DNA of 64,000 bases from Leptospira biflexa. Its GTDB lineage: Bacteria > Spirochaetota > DYNZ01. How positions within the stretch are numbered: position 1 is the stretch's first letter; each line of letters begins with the position of its first letter. The notes under the pieces were generated by a model that was not told the DNA's origin, did not search any database, and was given only the letters and a program-made list of their open reading frames with translations. Where the stretch lies: NCBI GenBank assembly GCA_020720805.1, contig DYNZ01000009.1, positions 1 to 64,000 of the forward strand, given 5' to 3'. This document shows, piece by piece, positions 27,359 to 35,715 of the stretch. Position numbers and translations under genes: made by a program.

Positions 27359-28113
27359 TAGGATTTTTCGGAAAGAGCCTGCATGACATCATCCGAAATA
27401 TCAAAATTAGCATAAACATTTTGAACATCATCCATATCCTCAAGCTTTTCCATCAAATTCAGGTTCTGCTCAGCTACCTTCTCATCAACTTCAAGCTCCG
27501 TGTTCGCTATGAATTTTACCTCAGCCTCTTCTGTTTCGATACCTGCCTGCTCCAGCGCTGACATAACAGCCATAAAATTTTCTGGAGCGGTGGTGACCTG
27601 AAAAACGGAATCTTCTTGGGAGATATCATCTGCACCAGCTTCCAATGCGATCTCCATCAGCTTATCCTCGGTTACCTTATCGCCCTGGATCAGAATCACA
27701 CCTTTGCGGGAAAACAGGTAAGCAACAGACCCGGCCTCAGCCATACTGCCGCCATTCTTGCTGAACACTGTACGCACATCAGCCGAGGTCCGGTTGCGGT
27801 TATCCGATAATGCTGTGATCATATAAGCAACGCCGCCAGGACCATACCCCTCATATAAAAATTCATTATAGGTTACGCCCTCAAGTTCGCCCGCCCCTTT
27901 TTTGATCGCTCTCTCAAGGGTTTCCAGAGGCATATTCGCCTCTTTGGCCTTTTGGTATGCTATACGCAAACGTGCGTTTCCATTAATATCAGAGCCGCCC
28001 ATCCTTGCTGCAACCTGAAGATCCTTAATAATCCTGGTAAAAAGGGCGCCGCGTTTGGCATCTTTTGCTGCTTTTTTATGTTTAATTGAAGACCATTTAC
28101 TATGTCCGGACAT
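27358..28113 (-). CDS. yebC: YebC/PmpR family translation/transcription factor
   Basis: A 251-residue protein. It starts MSGHSKWSSIKHKKAAKDAKRG, the conserved N-terminus, and carries the segments GGSDINGNARLRIAYQKAK, GYGPGGVAYMITALSDNRNR and FSRKGVILI. Family members were first described as transcription regulators, and recent work links them to relieving ribosome stalling at proline-rich stretches. It is the first gene of the minus-strand run, so the upstream 118 bases probably carry the promoter of the ruv genes. An inverted repeat is found there (28,164-28,183). Confidence 0.96.
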   Translation of the reverse strand: MSGHSKWSSIKHKKAAKDAKRGALFTRIIKDLQVAARMGGSDINGNARLRIAYQKAKEANMPLETLERAIKKGAGELEGVTYNEFLYEGYGPGGVAYMITALSDNRNRTSADVRTVFSKNGGSMAEAGSVAYLFSRKGVILIQGDKVTEDKLMEIALEAGADDISQEDSVFQVTTAPENFMAVMSALEQAGIETEEAEVKFIANTELEVDEKVAEQNLNLMEKLEDMDDVQNVYANFDISDDVMQALSEKS

Positions 28114-28163
28114 AGCCTACTCCTTGGATTCAGGCATTGATTTCATTTTTATCCTAACTGGAT

Positions 28164-28183
28164 TTGTCAACGTCGTCTGACAA
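28164..28183. promoter_or_regulatory. Inverted repeat in the yebC-ruvCA promoter region
   Basis: TTGTCA and TGACAA lie as arms of a perfect 6-base inverted repeat with an 8-base spacer. On the minus strand the right half reads GTTGACAAATCC, so one arm also forms a good -35-like TTGACA about 50 bases upstream of the yebC ATG. A weakly matching -10 (GATAAA or similar) follows at poor spacing. An operator, possibly SOS-type for ruv genes, is inference only; I do not know this organism's LexA box. Confidence 0.35.
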
Positions 28184-28231
28184 CCATAAATCAAACGGTC
28201 ATAGGAAAACTACCACGCTGAATTGACCACT

Positions 28232-29389
28232 CTATCTGGCCTGTAAACCAGCAAAATGGAGGATATAGCTCTTCGGAATTCCAGCCAAACCATAGCCATA
28301 AATGGTTACCTCATAGGGAGCGCTCTGCCCTGGTTGTAACTTTTTTATCGTTGTATATCCCGATCCCTTTCCAATAAATTTACCGTTGGCATCCAAAAGT
28401 GTGACGATGATCTTGGGGTAACTGACGACGAAAGCGTTTTGGTTTTTCAACACACCCTCCAATTTATAGCCCAAATAGCGATCCTTATAAAAACGCTGCT
28501 GGCTGCTGGAAAATTTGGTATTGTAGATAAAGAGATCCTCTTTCTCAGGTTGAAAAAATACCTTGTACCTTGTTAGATTGCGGGGAGCCGGCTTGCGAAA
28601 GCCAGAAACAGGTAAAGTCTCGCCTGGCATGATATGACGGTCACTGTAAAGGGAGACCACCTCGGTCTGCTCACCCTTTTCATTGTAAAACGATAGGCTT
28701 AGACCACTACTCCTGATAGCACTCTTGCCTTTATTCGTGACCAGAGCGCTGATATAGAGACTATTGAGCGCAGGCACCAGGCGCAATTGGCTTAGCTCTG
28801 CGCTAGCCGGATCTTCATCGTTTAACTGGCCACCGGTCACGGTAGTCTCATTACCGGAGAGGGGGGAAATTCTTCCTAGGCTGGAACGATTCCCCCCGGT
28901 GATGGCCTCCGGATCCTGATAGGTAACCATAGCAGAACGCAGAATTAAAGCACTTTCACTCTGGATGAGTCGGGCGATCACCTCGACCCGGTTGCCTTCA
29001 GAATGTATTGAACCTGTGATGACCCCCTCTACGGAAAGCAATTTTCCGATTTTGGCAGCGGTACGTGCATCCAAAATCCCTTGCTGGCCGAGCTGGTGCT
29101 CCTTGAGAATGCGATCCAGCCGACTCCGTTCGACCACGGAGAAGGATCCCTGGTTTACAAGCTCGTGGGTTAGATGCTCAGCCACATAAACGGCATAACC
29201 ATCCGTAAAATTTTTATCCACCTCAAACGGAAAAACAGCTACTGTTCCCCGAACCAGACGAGTTTGCGCCTTCGCTAACTGCTGTGCCAGATGTCGAAGG
29301 CTGTGCTGTTTTCCCTTTGGAGCGCTCTGACAACCAGAGAACCAGAGAAGGGGAAAAAAGATGACGAACAGAAGAACACTTTTCTTCAT
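28232..29389 (-). CDS. Lipoprotein with CsgG/FlgO-like (TolB-N type) domain
   Basis: A protein of about 385 residues. A lipoprotein signal peptide (SVLLFVIFFPLLWFSGC, Cys about residue 20) leads to a CsgG/FlgO-like domain, about residues 45-160. It is recognised by TVAVFPFEVDKNF, AEHLTHELVNQGSFSVVERS, LGQQGILDARTAAKIGKLL and GVITGSIHSEGNRVEVIARL. The C-terminal half looks like a beta-sandwich (LRLVPALNSLYISALVTNKG). This architecture is typical of envelope lipoproteins in spirochaetes. Function is not known. The ATG at 29,389 is preferred over the TTG 15 bases upstream because GGGAG lies eight bases before it. It follows the hydrolase gene by five bases. Confidence 0.75.
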   Translation of the reverse strand: MKKSVLLFVIFFPLLWFSGCQSAPKGKQHSLRHLAQQLAKAQTRLVRGTVAVFPFEVDKNFTDGYAVYVAEHLTHELVNQGSFSVVERSRLDRILKEHQLGQQGILDARTAAKIGKLLSVEGVITGSIHSEGNRVEVIARLIQSESALILRSAMVTYQDPEAITGGNRSSLGRISPLSGNETTVTGGQLNDEDPASAELSQLRLVPALNSLYISALVTNKGKSAIRSSGLSLSFYNEKGEQTEVVSLYSDRHIMPGETLPVSGFRKPAPRNLTRYKVFFQPEKEDLFIYNTKFSSSQQRFYKDRYLGYKLEGVLKNQNAFVVSYPKIIVTLLDANGKFIGKGSGYTTIKKLQPGQSAPYEVTIYGYGLAGIPKSYILHFAGLQAR

Positions 29390-29394
29390 GAGGT

Positions 29395-30210
29395 TCACTC
29401 CCAACCTACTTTAAATTGTAGTAAAAAACTTTGCAGGGAATCCAGAAAGGACTCCTTCTGGGAAACATGCAACCAATGTGTACCGTCGCGAACGACATCC
29501 ACCTGCCAATGGGAAAAAAGATGATCCAATAGAGGAATCTTTTCAGGCAGGTAAAATGGAGACCTATCTCCAAAAATAAATTGAACCGGCTCCGGGTAGC
29601 GTTGCGCCGACCAGGTATCAACCCGATTTATATCCAGCCAGTCAGGCAACACTTCGCGCTGCACAAACCGCTCCAGTGCATCGATATTAATACGCCAGTA
29701 ATACCCCCCCTCTCCGAAAGCAGGTCGCTCCAGGTTCATAGCCAGAAAGCGGGCCACTTCTGTCCGTCCGATTTCAAGGTTCAAGAAGGCTTCAATTTCA
29801 TTATAACTTTTCAAATGAGAAATATCTTTTTTCAGCGCGGCAAACTCCCTCTCAAAACGGATCGGATAAACCATGGGAAGAATATCAACCACGACCAACC
29901 CCCTCACCCGCAGGGGATTCTGCAAAGCAAAATAGGTGGCCAGCATACCTCCCATCGAGTGCCCTAGAAGAACCGGGCGGCGCAACCGGCGCACCAGAAA
30001 AAACTCATTCAGATCGCCAGCCATAGCTTCCATGGTATGCTCGCTGGCATGGGGCGAATCGCCGTGGTTACGCAGATCAACCGTATAAACGGAGAAATGA
30101 CGACTCAGGCGTTCTGCAATGGCTGCCCAGTTTCTAGAAGATCCAAACAATCCATGGAGGATCACAAGCTCAGTGCCCTCATTTCCAAATCGCCGAAACG
30201 CTAATTCCAT
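29395..30210 (-). CDS. Alpha/beta hydrolase (YbfF-like esterase family)
   Basis: A 271-residue hydrolase. The oxyanion region LVILHGLFGSSRNW, the DLRNHGDSPHA motif, the nucleophile elbow LLGHSMGGMLATYFA (Ser about residue 85), and a C-terminal VRDGTHWLHVSQ with the catalytic His are all present. The pattern is closest to YbfF-type acyl-ester hydrolases; the substrate is unknown. It starts two bases after the OppC-like gene and runs into the lipoprotein gene, giving a three-gene transcription unit. Confidence 0.9.
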   Translation of the reverse strand: MELAFRRFGNEGTELVILHGLFGSSRNWAAIAERLSRHFSVYTVDLRNHGDSPHASEHTMEAMAGDLNEFFLVRRLRRPVLLGHSMGGMLATYFALQNPLRVRGLVVVDILPMVYPIRFEREFAALKKDISHLKSYNEIEAFLNLEIGRTEVARFLAMNLERPAFGEGGYYWRINIDALERFVQREVLPDWLDINRVDTWSAQRYPEPVQFIFGDRSPFYLPEKIPLLDHLFSHWQVDVVRDGTHWLHVSQKESFLDSLQSFLLQFKVGWE

Positions 30211-30212
30211 TG

Positions 30213-31373
30213 CTAGTCTGACTTGTTATCGCCAAGGGGATCGAGGGCATCGCGCAACCCATCCCCCAGAAAATTATAAGACATGACAGTAAGAAAAATA
30301 AAAAATCCTGGCCAGAGAATCCAGGGATAGAGCTGCAAAGAGGTAATATTGCGCGCCGCTGTCAACATATTTCCCCACGAAGCTTCTGGCTCTTGGATAC
30401 CCAAAGTCAATAGACTTAATGCAGATTCGCCAAGGATATAACCAGGTATAGATAATGTAGCCGCGACAATCGCGTAGGAAAAGGTAGCAGGCAGTATGTG
30501 CCTTACAATGATATAAAGATGTGACGCGCCCATAGCGCGGGCGCTCTCCACATAAGTCTGCTTCTTGATACTTAAAACCATGCCGCGAATGACACGGGCT
30601 AATCCTGCCCATCCGATAAACGACATGATGATGACGATCAACAGATAGATTGCCGTCGAGGAGACATCATCAGGAAAAGAGGCACGCAGTGCCAGCATCA
30701 GGTAAAAACCAGGGGTCATCATGATCATCTCCGACAGACGCATGAGAACGATATCAACCCAGCCGCCAAAATAACCGGAGATCCCTCCGACCAGCATACC
30801 GAGGGTGAAAGAGATCATCACACCCACAAGCCCGACGGAGAGAGAAACACGCCCTCCGTATAAAATGCGCGAAAGGATATCCCGACCCTCCGCATCCGCT
30901 CCAAGGGGATAAAACATAACACCGTCAACGTGGTGAATCCCCAACAGCGTATGTTCGATAGTCCAAAGTCCCATAAATTTTCTGGGAACCACCTTAGGAA
31001 ACAAAGTAAGATGGTGCCGCTTCAAGGAAACAGGTACAAAATTCCTCTGTTGGTTCTCGTCAAATTCAATTTTATATTCGTAAATGAAAGGCTGCAAAGA
31101 GAATCCATTGCTATCCCCAAAAAGCAGCGGGGTTGGCTTGTGCCAGCTCTTTTTTTTCTGATTGTAATCATAAGGATAGGGCGCTAAAACATCGGCAAAT
31201 AAAACAACCATGTAGAGGAGAGCCAGAATACGAGCCCCCCAAAGAGCCAGGCGGTGACGGCGCAGTGTAGCCCAAATTCTCATTCCGCTGCCCGATGTTT
31301 TCGGTTCTCGGTTAAACCAGGATGAAAGAGGATCGAGGCGCAACAGCCATTTTTTCCAACGATTCGAGAGCAT
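30213..31373 (-). CDS. Oligopeptide/dipeptide ABC transporter permease, OppC-like
   Basis: A 386-residue inner-membrane permease. An N-terminal segment with one helix (about residues 40-62) and a long periplasmic loop precede the BPD_transp_1 domain, which starts around GADAEGRDILSRILYGGRVSLSVG. The permease EAA loop YVESARAMGASHLYIIVRHILP is seen, ending NMLTAARNITSLQLYPW. GADAEGRD is the OppC/DppC signature. No OppB, solute-binding or ATPase gene is adjacent, so the partners are elsewhere or lost. It is probably the first gene of a unit with the hydrolase and lipoprotein. Confidence 0.9.
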   Translation of the reverse strand: MLSNRWKKWLLRLDPLSSWFNREPKTSGSGMRIWATLRRHRLALWGARILALLYMVVLFADVLAPYPYDYNQKKKSWHKPTPLLFGDSNGFSLQPFIYEYKIEFDENQQRNFVPVSLKRHHLTLFPKVVPRKFMGLWTIEHTLLGIHHVDGVMFYPLGADAEGRDILSRILYGGRVSLSVGLVGVMISFTLGMLVGGISGYFGGWVDIVLMRLSEMIMMTPGFYLMLALRASFPDDVSSTAIYLLIVIIMSFIGWAGLARVIRGMVLSIKKQTYVESARAMGASHLYIIVRHILPATFSYAIVAATLSIPGYILGESALSLLTLGIQEPEASWGNMLTAARNITSLQLYPWILWPGFFIFLTVMSYNFLGDGLRDALDPLGDNKSD

Positions 31374-31737
31374 AAAAATTTTTACCCATTTCTACCAAAC
31401 AGAAAGTGATGAACCCATCAGCAACGACCCGGACGCCTCTCTCAATAACAAGACCCCCTCAAAGATTCGCCATTGCCGCAACCAACCCTACCAGGAAGAG
31501 CCTATTCCATTATATTTGCAGCGGAAAAGCGGCTTGACAGAAAATAATTTAGACATCCATTTGTCCAGTCAGCAACAGTATGGCTGATTTCTCATTGTTG
31601 TTTGAAATGTATCTATCAACCCTCACGGGAAGGATCGATTCGAAAACTGTTTGCTCTTGACGCTAACACAGATAGGTATAGTTTTGGCGATACTGACACA
31701 GAGATTTGTCAATGCAATCCAATTTTGAGGTAGTTCT
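31374..31737. other. Intergenic region between divergent oppC-like and small-protein genes
   Basis: No gene, RNA or clear repeat is seen. It should hold the promoters of both flanking genes. A TTGACA (in GGCTTGACAGAAAATAATTT, about 31,533) and a TTGACG with TATAGT (about 31,656-31,681) are the nearest to sigma-70-like boxes, but spacing is poor. A GAGGT ribosome site precedes the ATG at 31,738. Confidence 0.3.
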
Positions 31738-32034
31738 ATGGAGTGGGAAAAAATATTAGCTGACTCTGTGCAGGATGGCTCCATCCGCGAATTGCATTTA
31801 ACCAGGGTGCCCACTTTAAAAACAGTCGAAAACTGGGACAATGTTATGCCGATTGGGTTGATTGACCACCGCAGCAAGCATGCTCACTACAAAGGCGGAC
31901 TTGTAAAGTATCAGGAAAAAATCTATTTTATCTCGGATATCAAAATTGATTCCCTGGCCAAATGGATCAACTGGAAATTTCCCACCACGATAAAGGTAAT
32001 ACCTGAGCCGGAAAAAAAAGGCAAAAAAGAGTAA
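31738..32034 (+). CDS. Small hypothetical protein (98 aa)
   Basis: A 98-residue, probably cytoplasmic protein with no signal peptide or membrane helix. The ATG is preceded by GAGGT at a good spacing. The sequence has a mixed alpha/beta look (EWEKILADSVQDGSIRELHL ... YFISDIKIDSLAKWI) and ends in a lysine-rich tail (EPEKKGKKE). I do not recognise the family. It faces the helicase-associated-domain gene convergently across 29 bases. Codon use looks ordinary. Confidence 0.6.
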   Translation: MEWEKILADSVQDGSIRELHLTRVPTLKTVENWDNVMPIGLIDHRSKHAHYKGGLVKYQEKIYFISDIKIDSLAKWINWKFPTTIKVIPEPEKKGKKE

Positions 32035-32063
32035 TCGTCGCTACCACTCTCCTACCAGAAACA

Positions 32064-33977
32064 CTAATTAAACAATTTGATGATAATATTCAGTTTCTCT
32101 GCTGCCATGATTAGATTTTGATCCTGGCCTTCTGCAACGATAGCGGCAGTATCCCCCAATCTCTCCTCAAAAATCGGTTTTAGCTTCGGCTGCTGAATCA
32201 GGTTGTCCAAAACCTCTTTATCCTTCACCTGTATGATTGTTTTATGTGAGATGGTCGCGATTTGTATATTCTTAGACCATTCCTGTAAAAAATACTCCAC
32301 ATTCTGGGGCAGCGGGGTTTTAAAACAGCTTAGGATCGTATCCGTAAAAACCTTGGGAGTAAACCCGATCATCACCCCCTGCTGAAAGGTATCACGATTG
32401 AGGGATAGTGTCAGCACCTGGTTCTCATCTTCGATCTTGGTAAAAGCCTTCATAATATACAGAACCATCTCTGATGCCTGATTTTTATCGATGATAATGG
32501 TCATGTCTGGATTGAAAAACAGGCAAGCCGTGAAGTACTCTTTCTCAAGGGATTCCAGGTCGTTGTTTAAAAAATGACGGCCAATACGGCTGACGCTGAG
32601 GTATATATCATTCTCTTTCTTCTCGTAGGTAATAAAACCGAAAAGAAAAAGATAAAAAACAGTATGGATAAATTTGCGCTCATACGTTTGCAGAACCTTG
32701 CGCAGGTTTCCCGTTACAAAATCACCGGGCAGAAAAACCTTGGCCTGTAGGTATTGTGTCAAAAGCCAGGTTAAACCAAAGGCCTTCTCCTCTTTCATCA
32801 GAGTTAATACCGTGTCAAAATCATCCTCTGAAAAAAATGGCATATCTATTGGGTTAAAAATCTCCTCATAAAACCCTACCTTGTCACCTTTTTCAAAGAT
32901 AACGTCAATGATCTCCTGTAAAATCCTGACAGGAGATTTGCCGATAAAATCCTGGAATTTTGCAGTTAAGGCTAACCGGTAATCCTGGATCTCCAGAACC
33001 TCCAGCAGACGCAGGACAGGTAAAATAAAATCTAGCTGATCGACAAGCTTAATGGGAGATATGGGATCAAGTTTGGCTGGTATTAATGATTGTGCTAATT
33101 TTCGGTTATCTGCAAGCTTCAAGCGCAGAGCCTGGGTCAACAGTGCGCCCTTGGATTGGATGAAAAAAAGGGTTTTTTTCAAGTTCAAAACAAAATCAAA
33201 ACCGAGATATTCGGCTGCCGCGCCAAAACTGCGGTTGCTGTAGTAGAAAGTCTCCCCCCAAGGATTAATCAACTCCTGAGGCAACACAAGAAAACGAAAC
33301 ATCTCATTATCAAAAAAAACAACCTCTCCAGCCAACTTCTCCTCATGAAGCTGAAGCAATAGCTGTTCCGTCTGGTCGCCTCGGCTATCTTTCATGCGCG
33401 CGACATCAAGAATACCGCCATTGGCAAAGGCCTTCTCAAGAATCTCTGTGCCGGTCTCACCTATTTTTTCCAAAACGCCCTGAAGATGATTCGCCTGGTA
33501 CATGGATAGATCGACATCAGGGCCAAATAGATCCTTCGCCGAACGTATGAAGAAATTTTCCCGATTCAAACGTTGCGGAATATTGAGCTGACCCCGCAAG
33601 TGGTCAAAGAGATAGTATTTGTCCCGGATATTGGTCAATCTTTCCCGATTGCGCCGAAGATAGACAAAACCAAATTGGCGCAGACTCTGCAACTCCACCT
33701 CCAGCGTCTGTGGCGGTATAAAAAGTTTTTTGGATATCTCCCCCAGGGTACAGCCGTCCGGGAACTCCGCTACATAGAGAAGAATCTTCAATTCAATTTT
33801 GGAGAGACCTTCCAGCGAGTTTAACAATAGATAGCGATTTTGCGACCGTAGAGTGATCTCTTCAAAATATTCTGTTCTTTTTTTTTCCTGCGATGCTTCT
33901 ATTCCCCAGAAACGGAGCAACTGGTTGAAATCGCGTTCAGACAGCCAGTCCAATTCTTTTTCAAAGATCACTTCCAT
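32064..33977 (-). CDS. Helicase-associated (Helicase_C_3/XPB-like) domain protein without helicase core
   Basis: A 637-residue protein. The C-terminal part matches the XPB/Ssl2-associated Helicase_C_3 layout: FNPDMTIIIDKNQASEMVL, then LTLSLNRDTFQQGVMIGFTP, followed by LPQNVEYFLQEWSKNIQI. A winged-helix-like segment lies near residues 60-120 (LSKIELKILLYVAEFPDGCT). No Walker A or DExx motif is present, so it is not a helicase by itself. In other bacteria such domains occur beside or fused to XPB helicases, but none is next door. A nucleic-acid-binding or partner role is inference. It is divergent to the signal peptidase gene. Confidence 0.6.
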   Translation of the reverse strand: MEVIFEKELDWLSERDFNQLLRFWGIEASQEKKRTEYFEEITLRSQNRYLLLNSLEGLSKIELKILLYVAEFPDGCTLGEISKKLFIPPQTLEVELQSLRQFGFVYLRRNRERLTNIRDKYYLFDHLRGQLNIPQRLNRENFFIRSAKDLFGPDVDLSMYQANHLQGVLEKIGETGTEILEKAFANGGILDVARMKDSRGDQTEQLLLQLHEEKLAGEVVFFDNEMFRFLVLPQELINPWGETFYYSNRSFGAAAEYLGFDFVLNLKKTLFFIQSKGALLTQALRLKLADNRKLAQSLIPAKLDPISPIKLVDQLDFILPVLRLLEVLEIQDYRLALTAKFQDFIGKSPVRILQEIIDVIFEKGDKVGFYEEIFNPIDMPFFSEDDFDTVLTLMKEEKAFGLTWLLTQYLQAKVFLPGDFVTGNLRKVLQTYERKFIHTVFYLFLFGFITYEKKENDIYLSVSRIGRHFLNNDLESLEKEYFTACLFFNPDMTIIIDKNQASEMVLYIMKAFTKIEDENQVLTLSLNRDTFQQGVMIGFTPKVFTDTILSCFKTPLPQNVEYFLQEWSKNIQIATISHKTIIQVKDKEVLDNLIQQPKLKPIFEERLGDTAAIVAEGQDQNLIMAAEKLNIIIKLFN

Positions 33978-34175
33978 TGGTTCACCGAAACTTATTTTTC
34001 TAAAAAAATATACGGAAAGGCGATCAATGTCAAGTATAATGATAATTCTATATTTACAATACGATATACTGGAAAAAGCTTTGAATTCCTATAATGAAAG
34101 TGAAAAAGGCTGGACTTGACAGACGACCCTTCAATGTTTGCGTAATTATGGGAAAGTATCCCCTTATGAGGACAA

Positions 34176-35477
34176 ATGGTTTCTATGCTGCAATTTTTTA
34201 AAAATTTCTTTGGCGAATACTGGTTCATCATTATCCTCTCTATACCAATCGCCCTGTACTACTCCTACTTTATTTTTCGGTATCTGCTCCGCCTCCCCTA
34301 CAAAGAGGTCGGCGCCTCTAGCTTCAGCGAAAAGGCGAGCTTAACGATACCCATTCTCTCATCGCGGCAGTTTTTCCTCCGCTTTACACGCAAGGTTCTG
34401 GTCTTTTTGCTATTGGTCTACTCAGCCTCATTTTTAACGGTTGTACTTCCTTCAGATCCTGCAGACCCGATTGCCCACCTGATCTATTTTCTCTGCGCGC
34501 TTTTTTATATTTTCTATTTTTTCCATGTTGTCGCTTTTCTTCTTTTTTACAAAAGGACAGCTGGTTTCACCTACTATCTCAACAGCGCCGGTGTTAGCTG
34601 GATGAAAAACGGTGAACAGAAAGAGCTAAATCTGGCCTCACAAATCCAGGTCTGGGAGAGCTTTCAAATTCTCTTTCTCAGCGATGGTAAAACCAGAGCA
34701 GCCATACCGCTTTTTTTAATTGCAGATAGACATACCCGTGCCGCCCTGGTAGAATACTTTTCCCCTGCATCTCCGAATATTGCGGAAAAGGGACGGCAGG
34801 GTCTAGAAATTTTTGAATCTGTTATCATAGCGCTGATACTGGCGATGCATATACGGCAGTTTGCGGTTCAGGCTTTTTATATCCCCTCGGGATCGATGGA
34901 GATGACGCTCCAAATTGGAGACCATCTTCTGGTGGATAAGATTTCGCTTGGGCCCTATTTTCCTCCTGTATTTGGCATGAAAAAACCGTTACATCTCAAA
35001 TTTCTCTCCTTTTCCTCGATAAAGCGAGGAGATATCATCGTTTTTAAGCCGCCTATTCCCAACGAACACCGCGAATTTATAAAAAGGGTCATTGGTCTGC
35101 CCGGAGAAAGCGTCGAATTCAAGCAAGGAAAAGTCTTTATCAATAACAGAGAGCTTGCAGAACCTTATCTTAACAAGCACGATGCAGGCTGGGTGCAGTA
35201 CTACGCCTATCTCTCGAAAACAAATCCTGCCATGGTTCATGAACCATCCTGTCCCAGAATCAATCATACCGAATACCTCAGCGGCTTCACTGGCAAGGTG
35301 ACCATTCCCGCTGGCCATTACCTTATGATGGGAGACCATAGAGACAACTCTTCGGATTCACGTTCCTGGGGATTTGTGCCCCGGGAAAACATTCGCGGAA
35401 AAGCCTGGATACTCTATTTTAATTACTATAATTTTTTACATCAGATGAACTTTTCCAGACTGGGTTGGATTCAATAA
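34176..35477 (+). CDS. lepB: Signal peptidase I with long N-terminal membrane domain
   Basis: A 433-residue membrane protease. The catalytic Ser240 is in YIPSGSMEMTLQIGDHLLVDK and the general-base Lys303 in EFIKRVIGLPGESVEF; the GHYLMMGDHRDNSSDSRSWG box completes the set. About 200 residues ahead of the catalytic domain contain three or four membrane helices (FIIILSIPIALYYSYFIF, VLVFLLLVYSASFLTVVL, LIYFLCALFYIFYFFHVVAF). Typical LepB proteins have one or two, so the N-terminal part is expanded; its own role is unknown. GAGGA lies close before the ATG; a second ATG at 34,185 has better spacing and could be the start. It is the first gene of the plus-strand cell-envelope cluster. Confidence 0.93.
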   Translation: MVSMLQFFKNFFGEYWFIIILSIPIALYYSYFIFRYLLRLPYKEVGASSFSEKASLTIPILSSRQFFLRFTRKVLVFLLLVYSASFLTVVLPSDPADPIAHLIYFLCALFYIFYFFHVVAFLLFYKRTAGFTYYLNSAGVSWMKNGEQKELNLASQIQVWESFQILFLSDGKTRAAIPLFLIADRHTRAALVEYFSPASPNIAEKGRQGLEIFESVIIALILAMHIRQFAVQAFYIPSGSMEMTLQIGDHLLVDKISLGPYFPPVFGMKKPLHLKFLSFSSIKRGDIIVFKPPIPNEHREFIKRVIGLPGESVEFKQGKVFINNRELAEPYLNKHDAGWVQYYAYLSKTNPAMVHEPSCPRINHTEYLSGFTGKVTIPAGHYLMMGDHRDNSSDSRSWGFVPRENIRGKAWILYFNYYNFLHQMNFSRLGWIQ

Positions 35478-35487
35478 ATAGCGCGTG

Positions 35488-35715
35488 GTATACTGTTTGC
35501 AAGGGACTTTGTGCCAAAAGGACGTTGGTAACAACCTGGCATTACCCGACACAAGGCAATGCCATGCAGTCAGGATATCCTACAACTGTTCATGCGATGT
35601 CCACGGATGGAGAAGTGCTGACCCAAGGTCGATAAGGACGCGGTTATGGTATTGCCCAATCGGTCAAATCTTGTGCTGAGTTTATCGAAGCATCGATGCT
35701 AATAGGTATATCGCG
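35488..35715 (+). repeat. Dispersed intergenic repeat, copy B (longest copy)
   Basis: It starts GTATACTGTTTGCAAGGG (as in copies A and D, reverse-complemented there). A middle part seen only here follows (about 35,527-35,635). The right module, GGACGCGGTTATGGTATTGCC to ATCGAAGCATCGATGCT, is shared with copy D. The element fills almost the whole gap between lepB and the penicillin-binding protein gene and ends directly at the ATG at 35,716. The leader and ribosome site (AGG in CTAATAGGTATATCGCG) of that gene are therefore inside the repeat. Confidence 0.85.

Noticed and set aside
35485-35679. A 64-codon plus-strand frame between lepB and the penicillin-binding protein gene
   Set aside because: It lies wholly within repeat copy B and its other copies do not keep the frame.
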